22,140 bases of DNA from an uncultured Lachnospiraceae bacterium (GTDB taxonomy: Bacteria; Bacillota; Clostridia; Lachnospirales; Lachnospiraceae). The DNA is taken from NCBI GenBank assembly GCA_910585905.1, contig CAJUID010000020.1, forward strand, positions 1-22,140, written 5' to 3'. Made by a program: the position numbers and the translations under genes. Below, piece by piece: positions 16,489 through 22,140 of the stretch; position 1 is the stretch's first letter, and each line of letters begins with the position of its first letter. The notes under the pieces were generated by a model. That model was not told the origin of the DNA and did no database searches. It was given only the letters and a program-made list of their open reading frames with translations.

Positions 16489-16541
16489 AGTTCTCCTCTT
16501 TTTCTGTGGTCAAAATATGCTTTGCATAGACCATGCCAAAT

Positions 16542-16709
16542 TTAATTATTATTTCCAAACACGCTAAGCAGACTTCCCAAGAATGCAAGAAAATCCGAGA
16601 ACTCCAAAGTATCACCTAATATCCGGGCTTTTCTTCCTTTTGCCAAGATACAGACAATAACATTTTTCTTTGGAGTCTCTCGGACTATATCAATCCGGAT
16701 ATTCTCATT
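16542..16709 (-). other. 55-codon open frame without a normal start
   Basis: Between an in-frame stop (16710-16712) and the stop at 16542-16544, 55 sense codons run without interruption, with protein-like content: a Lys/Arg-rich part (VCILAKGRKARILGDTLEF) then a hydrophobic stretch (FLAFLGSLLSVFG). No ATG, GTG or well-placed ribosome binding site starts it; a nearby ATG is in another frame and stops after 7 codons. It overlaps the interlocked inverted repeats. It may be a gene remnant or chance. Confidence 0.2.
16595..16703 (-). promoter_or_regulatory. Interlocked inverted repeats (pseudoknot-type) in the rluF-ligA-metA leader
   Basis: Reading the - strand 5' to 3', arm A1 (16703-16695, AATATCCGG) pairs perfectly over 9 bp with A2 (16626-16618). 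Arm B1 (16683-16668) pairs over 15 bp with B2 (16609-16595, CTTTGGAGTTCTCGG) with one bulged base. The order A1-B1-A2-B2 is a pseudoknot topology. B2 is followed by ATTTTCTT, so the B helix alone resembles a weak terminator. A further hairpin (16508-16532, TATGC-AAA-GCATA inside GGTC/GACC) lies just before the rluF ribosome binding site. A cis-acting RNA controlling the operon is inferred, and no known riboswitch class is recognised. Confidence 0.4.
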
Positions 16710-16734
16710 TTATTTTCTGGTAAACAAAACACAT

Positions 16735-17472
16735 CTATTCTTTTGCCTTAGATGAAGATGATGGGGCTGGTGTAGCAGACGCCTGACCACCCTCTTGATC
16801 AATATTTTCATTGTACTCTTCACTGCTTTCAGAATCCGAATTCTCTAACATTTGATAAAAATCGCGCACATCAGCATTTTTGCTAACAATATCCTCCAAC
16901 CTCTTCTGAACAGAATCAATCATTTTCTGGACATCTGTACTGCTGTCTAGCGCTTCAATTGCTTTCTGGTCTTCCTTCTTAATTTCACTCAGATAAATCG
17001 TAAACTTACCATTTTTATCAGATGTCACATATAAAGCAGTCAGAGATGGCACCAGCGTATCAATAATACCATAAATTTCTGCCTCATAATATACATAGAC
17101 ACGGTATGTGCCTTCCCTAAGTCCCTCATTGATAATCGTACACTCTATATTTTTATATTCTTGAATATATTCTGCCTCTGTGACCAGTCTTTTCTCATCA
17201 ACATGCGAAATATCACTGACACATTCTGCAAGCTCAGTCATATCAACCCTCTGCTTTGCATCAAAATAATTCTTGATCAGCATCGTGATATCAGACTCAA
17301 CTTCCTTGTCCGATATCGAGGTCAATTTTCCACCATTCGAATTTAAGGAATCTTTTCCGCCTTTTCCCAAAGAAAAGTTTACATTAGGGGCAATCAATGA
17401 AAATGTCCCCATTCCAATTAGCATAATTGCCAAAGTAAATATAATAATAAATTTTTTATATCTTAACCGCAT
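16735..17472 (-). CDS. Membrane-anchored extracytoplasmic protein of unknown function
   Basis: The gene codes for 245 residues from the ATG at 17472. The start is chosen because AAAGGA lies about 12 bases upstream and the protein then begins with a normal positively charged N-terminus (MRLRYKK) and a membrane helix at about 7-28; an in-frame ATG at 17517 would begin against the tRNA and add a polar 15-residue extension. Residues about 50-160 form a mixed alpha/beta region containing YFDAKQRVDMTEL and RVYVYYEAEI, possibly NTF2-like. Residues 180-215 are helical, and the last ~35 are Ser/Glu/Pro-rich and disordered (TPAPSSSSKAKE). I do not recognise a named family. It lies just downstream of tRNA-Arg and may be co-transcribed with it. 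Confidence 0.75.
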   Translation of the reverse strand: MRLRYKKFIIIFTLAIMLIGMGTFSLIAPNVNFSLGKGGKDSLNSNGGKLTSISDKEVESDITMLIKNYFDAKQRVDMTELAECVSDISHVDEKRLVTEAEYIQEYKNIECTIINEGLREGTYRVYVYYEAEIYGIIDTLVPSLTALYVTSDKNGKFTIYLSEIKKEDQKAIEALDSSTDVQKMIDSVQKRLEDIVSKNADVRDFYQMLENSDSESSEEYNENIDQEGGQASATPAPSSSSKAKE

Positions 17473-17519
17473 ATAATGCGCACATCCTTTCGTTATCTCT
17501 AACTTTAGTAAAAGCAAAA

Positions 17520-17592
17520 CGCACCTGAAGGGACTCGAACCCCTGCCACATGGTTCCGGAAACCATTGCTCTATCCACTGAGCTACAGGTGC
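17520..17592 (-). tRNA. tRNA-Arg (anticodon CCG)
   Basis: The - strand folds as a full cloverleaf: acceptor GCACCTG/CAGGTGC (7 bp, perfect), D stem GCTC/GAGC, anticodon stem ATGGT/ACCAT with loop TTCCGGA (anticodon CCG, reading CGG codons), and a T arm with TTCGAGT loop. The 3' CCA is not encoded. It stands alone between two protein genes. Confidence 0.95.
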
Positions 17593-17661
17593 AATTTTTC
17601 AAACCTCTCTGAAATGTATCAAAAAGATTTGCACAATATTCTTTTTAAAGTAATAAAATGC

Positions 17662-17688
17662 TGAAAATACTTAGTACCAATATTTTCA
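17662..17688 (-). terminator. AT-rich hairpin, possible terminator of the trmD-apbE-acylphosphatase-DUF2752 transcript
   Basis: TGAAAATA (17662-17669) and TATTTTCA (17681-17688) form an 8-bp inverted repeat with an 11-nt loop. On the - strand it is followed by GCATTTTATT. The stem is AT-rich and weak, so it may only slow polymerase. It lies about 70 bases past the DUF2752 stop. Confidence 0.35.
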
Positions 17689-17757
17689 ACACTTATAAAG
17701 CATACCATATTAGTGCCCAAAAGTAAAGGAAAAATTAAAAATCACCAAGAATGATAA

Positions 17758-18213
17758 CTAAAGTATACCAAGCAAAAACATATTTTTTAACACAAACTGC
17801 ACCAAAATAATACCGATTGCCGCATAAATATACCCCAGACGAAACCTCATAAAAGAAAACTTACCTTTTGACAGAAAATGAATGGCTCCCCGAAACATGT
17901 ATACAAGATAGAGCACCCCCATATAAGGAACAACCGGATGCATAAAAAAAGAACTTACCCATTTTCCCCGCAAAAAATAATAAAATGCCCTAGTTCCCCC
18001 ACAGCCAGGGCACAAAAGGCCGCTCCTGCTGTTGATCCAACATGGAAATCTAAGACTCTCCATAAAAGAGGGCACAAAATATCCTACTAACAGAACTAAA
18101 ATGGCAAATACCCCCAGAAGAAAACCAGCCACCCAGACAGCAAATTCCGTTGTCCCCTTTTCCGAAAAAAAATATTCCATTAATGTTATTCTCTTTGCAT
18201 ATTCTCTTTTCAA
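17758..18213 (-). CDS. DUF2752 integral membrane protein
   Basis: The gene codes for 151 residues from a TTG start; AAGGAAG lies 6 bases upstream, and the next in-frame ATG (residue 12) has no ribosome binding site. The diagnostic DUF2752 motif CPGCGGTRA is at about 68-76, in a loop after the first membrane helix (about 25-46). Two further helices lie around 93-108 and 127-146. The family is widespread in Firmicutes and Bacteroidetes; its biochemical role is unknown. The paired cysteines could bind metal or be redox active. It begins 24 bases after the acylphosphatase stop, so the two are probably in one operon. Confidence 0.85.
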   Translation of the reverse strand: MKREYAKRITLMEYFFSEKGTTEFAVWVAGFLLGVFAILVLLVGYFVPSFMESLRFPCWINSRSGLLCPGCGGTRAFYYFLRGKWVSSFFMHPVVPYMGVLYLVYMFRGAIHFLSKGKFSFMRFRLGYIYAAIGIILVQFVLKNMFLLGIL

Positions 18214-18237
18214 TTCTATCTTCCTTCTCTAACCCTG

Positions 18238-18513
18238 TCAGTGAATAATCTGAAATCCACGCTCCTCCTCATTTACTGGGATTTCTTTTTCCTCCACCCC
18301 ATCAACAACAATATATCTCCCCTCCTGAAGCATCGCCACAAAATCTCGTAAAGCTCCAGGATGCCCCTGCGCCTGTGCTGCCACGCTGCCGTCATAACAA
18401 TTCTGCACCCAGCCTGTAATCCCTAAACGCTGTGCTGTATGATAAGCATGATATCGGAAGCCGACCCCCTGTACTCTCCCAGTAAAACGATACTCTTTCC
18501 GAACCTTATCCAT
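18238..18513 (-). CDS. acyP: Acylphosphatase
   Basis: The gene codes for 91 residues, the usual family length. The ATG at 18513 is chosen because AAGGAG lies 7 bases upstream; an earlier in-frame ATG at 18537 would overlap the apbE stop. It hydrolyses acyl phosphates such as acetyl phosphate in the cytoplasm. The phosphate-binding loop GRVQGVGFRYH carries the catalytic Arg20, and Asn38 (WVQNCYDGSV) is the second catalytic residue; both family signatures are intact. It lies between apbE and the DUF2752 gene on the - strand. The gene symbol is by family. Confidence 0.92.
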   Translation of the reverse strand: MDKVRKEYRFTGRVQGVGFRYHAYHTAQRLGITGWVQNCYDGSVAAQAQGHPGALRDFVAMLQEGRYIVVDGVEEKEIPVNEEERGFQIIH

Positions 18514-18538
18514 AATCTGCTCCTTTCTCCAATGCACC

Positions 18539-19774
18539 CTATTTCTGGGAATCCAATAAAAAATCCTTCATCCCATCTGAGTACCATAATTTCTCATCTT
18601 TGGTGATAAACAACGCATAAACACCTTCCAATGAATTAATATACTGGAGACCTTTCTCCTTGCCCATAGAAAAGCAGGCAGTAGAAAGCCCATCCCCATC
18701 CACTGATTTCTCAGACAAAATCGTTACCCCAAGAAGATTATTGTCGTAGGAATACCCTGTATCAGGATCTAAGATGTGATGATACATCACTCCATCCTCA
18801 GATACAACATAGCGTTCATAAATTCCAGAAGATACCACTGACAAATCCCGCACCTCTACCGCAGCAACCGTTTCATTTCTGTCTGCGAATGGCTGCTGAA
18901 TCCCAATCCGAAATCCGTCTGTCTCACTCTTCCCGCCTAAACATAGCACGTTGCCCCCAAGATTTATAGATGCCCCACTTACCTCATTTTCCATAAGGTA
19001 GCTTTTTAGATTATCTGCAATAAACCCCTTGGCAATTCCACCCAGATCAAGCCCCATCCCTGGCTGCAAAAAGCTAAGGAGATTCCCCTCCAAAGAGACT
19101 TTTCGGTAATCTACAAGCGACACCGCCTCCTCCACTATTTTTTGATCTGGTATTACTGGCTCCTCCGCCTTAAAATTCCAGATTGAAGTCAGCGGTTCTA
19201 TTGTAATATCAAAACTGCCATCCGAAGCCCTACAATATGCAAGCCCCTTTTTAATAATGTCACGCAGCATGTCAGACACCATAATTTCCATCCTGCCGTC
19301 TTTCTCAATTTGATAGGTCAAGGTATTTTTTTCTGACTTTTTACGATTTATCTTTTCTGTTAATATCTCTATTTCTTTCTTTGAAAAATCATTGCCTATC
19401 TCTTGGCCCAAACTTTTAAGAACGTCCCCATAGACCTTCTCAATCTCGTTTACCTGATATAGCTCACTTCCTTCTAATGTACGACTAAAAACGCGCTCGT
19501 ACTCTCCACATTTTTGAATGCAAGAGTCAAGAATTTCCTTGTTTCCACCCTCATAAAGCGTAATTGTATAAGTCGTATCAAACGCAAAACCTGTTGTAGT
19601 TAGATTCTTCTCAGCCCCAGTAACGGCACAGCCAGAAAGAAATCCTGCATTAAAACATAACACCAACAATAAAACGCACCAACTTCGCTTACTTGTTAGT
19701 AAAAATTTTTTAGCCTGTTTATTAGTATCCACCACCCTATGGCAAAATTCCATATCCTTTTTACATTTACGCAC
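18539..19774 (-). CDS. apbE: FAD:protein FMN transferase (ApbE lipoprotein)
   Basis: The gene codes for 411 residues from a GTG that overlaps the trmD stop (TAGTG), suggesting coupled translation; an ATG 7 codons later is the alternative. A hydrophobic signal (about 32-46) ends in the lipobox LSGC with Cys49 as the lipidated residue, so the enzyme should sit on the outer face of the membrane. It attaches FMN covalently to Thr/Ser of target flavoproteins such as Rnf/Nqr or FMN-binding-domain proteins. Visible family motifs are SDGSFDITIEPL, GLDLGGIAKGFIAD, SINLGGNVL, HHILDPDTG and the metal-binding VDGDGLSTA. The ~30-residue polar stretch before the signal is unusually long. The target flavoprotein is not in this window. 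Confidence 0.93.
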   Translation of the reverse strand: MRKCKKDMEFCHRVVDTNKQAKKFLLTSKRSWCVLLLVLCFNAGFLSGCAVTGAEKNLTTTGFAFDTTYTITLYEGGNKEILDSCIQKCGEYERVFSRTLEGSELYQVNEIEKVYGDVLKSLGQEIGNDFSKKEIEILTEKINRKKSEKNTLTYQIEKDGRMEIMVSDMLRDIIKKGLAYCRASDGSFDITIEPLTSIWNFKAEEPVIPDQKIVEEAVSLVDYRKVSLEGNLLSFLQPGMGLDLGGIAKGFIADNLKSYLMENEVSGASINLGGNVLCLGGKSETDGFRIGIQQPFADRNETVAAVEVRDLSVVSSGIYERYVVSEDGVMYHHILDPDTGYSYDNNLLGVTILSEKSVDGDGLSTACFSMGKEKGLQYINSLEGVYALFITKDEKLWYSDGMKDFLLDSQK

Positions 19775-20535
19775 TACCGATCACTACCTTCTTTACTAAT
19801 TATTTCCTGCACAAAAGCCCATTCCGCTTGTGACAACTCTGCATTCTCCAGCAAATCCGGACGGCAGCAGGCAGTCCTGCGCAATGACTGCTCTCGATAC
19901 CATTCTGCCAAAAGCTTATGGTTTCCAGAAAGAAGCACTGGGGGAACCTTTTTCCCATTCCATTCTTCCGGCCTTGTATATTGTGGGTATTCTAACAGAG
20001 ACTCCGAAAAAGATTCTGTCTGTGCCGACAGATTATTATTCAATACACCCGGAACCAGCCTTGAAATAGCATCCATCATAACGAGCGCTGGAAGTTCACC
20101 GCCTGTCAGTACATAATCCCCTATTGATACATAATCTGTCACAATTTCCTCCAGGACACGTTCATCTATCCCCTCATAGTGGCCGCATAAAAAAATCAGG
20201 TCATCTTCATCTGCATACTCCTGCGCCATTCTCTGGGAAAATACTTTCCCCTGTGGAGAAAGATATATCACTTTTATTTTCTTTGGCAGCCCATTTTCGC
20301 TATATTGTTCCATAATATCCTGATAACAACGATACACTGGCTCTGCTTGCATTACCATTCCGGCACCGCCGCCATATGGATAATCGTCAACCCGGTTATG
20401 CTTATTTGCCGCATAATCTCTAATATTCACTGCATTGACACTAATGTGCCCCGCCTTAACTGCCCGGCCTGTAATGCTGACTGCCATTGCCTGTTCAATC
20501 ATCTCTGGAAATAAAGTCATTACATGAAAATTCAT
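19774..20535 (-). CDS. trmD: tRNA (guanine37-N1)-methyltransferase TrmD
   Basis: The gene codes for 253 residues from the ATG at 20535 (MNFHVMTLFPEM), which matches the conserved family start; an upstream in-frame ATG at 20580 would add 15 untypical residues that include the AGGAGG ribosome binding site. It methylates G37 next to the anticodon with SAM, preventing frameshifting. SPOUT trefoil-knot motifs are present: YPYGGGAGMVMQ, FLCGHYEGIDERV, SIGDYVLTGGELPAL and RPEEWNGKKVPPVLLSG. It follows rimM after a gap of about 170 bases in which I see no gene. The usual partner rplS does not follow; apbE does. Confidence 0.95.
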   Translation of the reverse strand: MNFHVMTLFPEMIEQAMAVSITGRAVKAGHISVNAVNIRDYAANKHNRVDDYPYGGGAGMVMQAEPVYRCYQDIMEQYSENGLPKKIKVIYLSPQGKVFSQRMAQEYADEDDLIFLCGHYEGIDERVLEEIVTDYVSIGDYVLTGGELPALVMMDAISRLVPGVLNNNLSAQTESFSESLLEYPQYTRPEEWNGKKVPPVLLSGNHKLLAEWYREQSLRRTACCRPDLLENAELSQAEWAFVQEIISKEGSDR

Positions 20536-20705
20536 AAAAACATATTCCCCTCCTTTATAGCAGTCCACAATTCTATACATGCCGACTTCGCCAGCACAAA
20601 CAACCCATGCGAAAAATGACTGTTTTAAGCATTCCTCTTAGAAATGACTTAGATTTTCTTAACACGGTTATATTGCACCTTAGAAAACCTTTATTTCTTA
20701 CGTGC

Positions 20706-21212
20706 TTAATCCATAAGTCCCGGCAGAATGTGAACCACCACTTTTTTCTCTTCTACATTGATATCCTTTACACAATCCGGGATTGCTGGAATCAAAACTT
20801 CCTTCCCCTCATGTTCCACTACATATACAAGATTGGCTCCTGTTTCCAGCACATCCTTTAAAATGCCAAATTCCTTCCCATCCTCTGTGTATACTATCGC
20901 TCCAATAATGTCGGCAATATAATACTCATCTTCCTCCAAAGGAACCGCATTTTCCCTTGTAACAAACAAATCTTTTCCTTTATATATTTCAATGTCATTG
21001 ATATTATCAATGCCCTTAAATTTCACAATCACCAGATTTTTAAAATAACGGACTTTTGAAACCTCCAGTGGAAGCATCTCCTTCCCCGTGTCCAAAAGAA
21101 CCTCTTTTAACCATTCATAACGCTTAGGGTCATCTGTTGTAGGAAATACTTTAACCTCCCCACGTATTCCATGTGTATTTGCAATCACGCCAACGCGAAA
21201 TAAATCTTCCAT
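20706..21212 (-). CDS. rimM: 16S rRNA processing protein RimM
   Basis: The gene codes for 168 residues, normal length. RimM is a chaperone for the 30S subunit head that binds ribosomal protein S19. The N-terminal beta-barrel domain has the hallmark GVIANTHGIRGEVKV (about 8-22). The C-terminal PRC-barrel domain (about 93-165) starts at DEYYIADIIG. It lies between khpA and trmD as is usual in Firmicutes. A terminator hairpin precedes it (21324-21359), so it may be read through at a lower level than rpsP-khpA or have its own promoter. Confidence 0.95.
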   Translation of the reverse strand: MEDLFRVGVIANTHGIRGEVKVFPTTDDPKRYEWLKEVLLDTGKEMLPLEVSKVRYFKNLVIVKFKGIDNINDIEIYKGKDLFVTRENAVPLEEDEYYIADIIGAIVYTEDGKEFGILKDVLETGANLVYVVEHEGKEVLIPAIPDCVKDINVEEKKVVVHILPGLMD

Positions 21213-21323
21213 ATACTGTTCACTCCACTTTCTCCCATTTCTGCCTCTCTGACAGAATAGTTAAACAATCTCTTCCTATTCATGGAAAAACTTCCTGTTG
21301 ATTGATAGATAAAGTAATAAGTA

Positions 21324-21359
21324 GAAGAAAACGCCTATGCCGAATGGCACAGACGCTTT
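21324..21359 (-). terminator. Terminator/attenuator between khpA and rimM
   Basis: On the - strand, AAAGCGTCTGTGCC (21359-21346) pairs with GGCATAGGCGTTTT (21341-21328) over 14 bp with three G-U pairs around a 4-nt loop, followed by CTTCT. It lies 17 bases past the khpA stop and should set a lower level of rimM-trmD transcription than of rpsP-khpA. Confidence 0.7.
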
Positions 21360-21376
21360 AACAATAACCAGTACAT

Positions 21377-21607
21377 CTAATGTCCAATTTCTACAACTAC
21401 TTTTTTGTCGGTTCTGGAAGCAGCGGCCTTTACCATGGCACGGATCGCTTTTGCAATACGTCCCTGCTTTCCAATCACCTTTCCCATATCTTCTGGGTCT
21501 ACCTTTAACTCCAGAATAATTTCATCAGCTTTTTCAGTCTCTGTTACCACAACCGCCTCCGGGTGGTCAACAAGTGCCTGAGCAAGAACTTCGACTAATT
21601 CTTTCAT
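21377..21607 (-). CDS. khpA: KH-domain RNA-binding protein KhpA
   Basis: The gene codes for 76 residues from the ATG at 21607 (MKELVEVLAQALVDHP), preceded by GGGGAGG; an in-frame ATG at 21682 would overlap rpsP. A single KH domain fills the protein, with the GxxG loop in VIGKQGRIAKAIR. Family members bind RNA, usually with the partner KhpB/Jag, and affect small-RNA use and cell elongation in Firmicutes. It follows rpsP by 64 bases, the standard order. Confidence 0.93.
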   Translation of the reverse strand: MKELVEVLAQALVDHPEAVVVTETEKADEIILELKVDPEDMGKVIGKQGRIAKAIRAMVKAAASRTDKKVVVEIGH

Positions 21608-21671
21608 TACCTGAAACCTCCCCACTGCAGAAACAAATCCATATCTGTTACTGACTGCACAGACATTACCA

Positions 21672-21917
21672 TTATTTTGCAATGCCTGCTTCCTTTAATA
21701 ACTTACCTACAGTTTCAGTTGGTTTCGCACCATTTGCTAACCACTTCTTAGCCTTCTCTTCATCAAACTTGAAAACGCTTGGGTCCTGATTTGGATCGTA
21801 AGTACCAATTTCCTCAATAAATCTACCATCCCTAGGTGCTCTAGCATCTGCTACAACTACTCTATAGAAAGGAGCTTTTTTCTTACCCATTCTTCTTAAA
21901 CGAATTTTTACTGCCAT
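21672..21917 (-). CDS. rpsP: 30S ribosomal protein S16
   Basis: The gene codes for 81 residues. The ATG at 21917 is used because GGAGGTG lies 6 bases upstream; the in-frame GTG at 21926 is part of the ribosome binding site itself. The signature start MAVKIRLRRMGKKKAPFYR-type sequence and the DGRFIEEIGTYDP segment are complete. S16 binds 16S rRNA early in 30S assembly. A 21-bp perfect inverted repeat lies in its 5' leader and could control this ribosomal operon. Confidence 0.97.
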   Translation of the reverse strand: MAVKIRLRRMGKKKAPFYRVVVADARAPRDGRFIEEIGTYDPNQDPSVFKFDEEKAKKWLANGAKPTETVGKLLKEAGIAK

Positions 21918-21946
21918 CTCTTTCACCTCCTTGACAAGTTCTATCT

Positions 21947-22014
21947 TTAGTGTACTGGCCTATTTATGCCTCGCCTGATAATATCTTGCAGATATAAATA
22001 GGCCAGTACACTAA
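21947..22014 (-). repeat. 21-bp perfect inverted repeat in the rpsP leader
   Basis: Arms at 21947-21967 and 21994-22014 are perfect reverse complements of 21 bases (outer part TTAGTGTACTGG, inner part CCTATTTAT), with a 26-nt loop that contains a smaller ATATC/GATAT pairing. It ends 30 bases before the rpsP start. Neither strand carries a T run after the arm, so it is not an ordinary terminator. As RNA on the - strand it would be a very stable leader hairpin. Confidence 0.8.
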
Positions 22015-22097
22015 GTATTTATTAAAATCTCCACAGCACGTCCTACATTGAAATAACTGTGCAGAATTTAACTACAATTGCGAAACAATAAACCGAA

Positions 22098-22119
22098 TGG
22101 CATTCCTTTGGCAATGCCA
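22098..22119 (-). other. Small hairpin near the right edge
   Basis: TGGCATT (22098-22104) and AATGCCA (22113-22119) form a 7-bp inverted repeat with an 8-nt loop. On the - strand it is preceded by TTTT and followed by TTCGGTTTATTG, so it could end the gene upstream of rpsP, which is out of view. From 21918 to the right edge I see no convincing gene. Confidence 0.3.
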
Positions 22120-22140
22120 AAAATGTTGAACACTCCCGGC

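Noticed and set aside
17520..17592. tRNA-Arg(CCG) as the phage attachment site
   Set aside because: The phage module ends near 11320, about 6 kb away, with intact host genes between. No duplicated tRNA 3' end was seen near the module.
1..22140. CRISPR array, insertion sequence or diversity-generating retroelement
   Set aside because: No regularly spaced repeats, transposase or reverse transcriptase were seen in any frame.

Overview
The window looks like low-GC Firmicutes DNA of class Clostridia, probably a Lachnospiraceae-type gut anaerobe. This rests on AT-rich DNA, strong AGGAGG-type ribosome binding sites, frequent TTG/GTG starts, a Clostridia-like rpsP-khpA-rimM-trmD ribosome/tRNA cluster, and a DUF2752 protein. 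No species can be named from sequence alone.

Left part (1-11320, + strand): the distal end of a siphovirus-like tail module. In order it holds the last 70 codons of a probable tape-measure protein, a small gene that looks like a self-contained cargo gene ('moron'), a small coiled-coil protein, the distal tail protein (Dit), a 1427-residue tail hub protein (Tal) ending in a Peptidase_S74 intramolecular chaperone, and six adhesion/fibre genes. The fibre genes include a BppU-type baseplate protein carrying seven Asp-box-like repeats, and a protein with an FN3 domain and BspA-like (DUF285) repeats. A very strong hairpin terminator at 11262-11317 closes the module. No holin, endolysin, integrase or attachment site is visible. 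The cargo gene is preceded by two tandem Spo0A-box matches (271-288) and bracketed by terminators.

Junction (11320-11600): no intact gene, only short broken reading frames and a 13-bp perfect inverted repeat.

Right part (11599-22140, all - strand): host chromosome. In transcription order (right to left) it holds rpsP, khpA, a terminator, rimM, trmD, apbE, acylphosphatase, a DUF2752 membrane protein, tRNA-Arg(CCG), an unknown membrane-anchored protein, a structured intergenic segment with interlocked inverted repeats, then rluF-ligA-metA as a tight operon, and last a zinc-ribbon membrane protein. Two housekeeping enzymes have informative residues. MetA carries Glu111, which predicts acetyl-CoA rather than succinyl-CoA use. 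LigA keeps the nucleophilic lysine but replaces several NAD+-contact and nucleotidyltransferase residues normally invariant.

The most unusual non-coding signals are the tandem Spo0A boxes in the tail operon (271-288), the pseudoknot-type pairing ahead of rluF-ligA-metA (16595-16703), and a 21-bp perfect inverted repeat directly upstream of rpsP (21947-22014).
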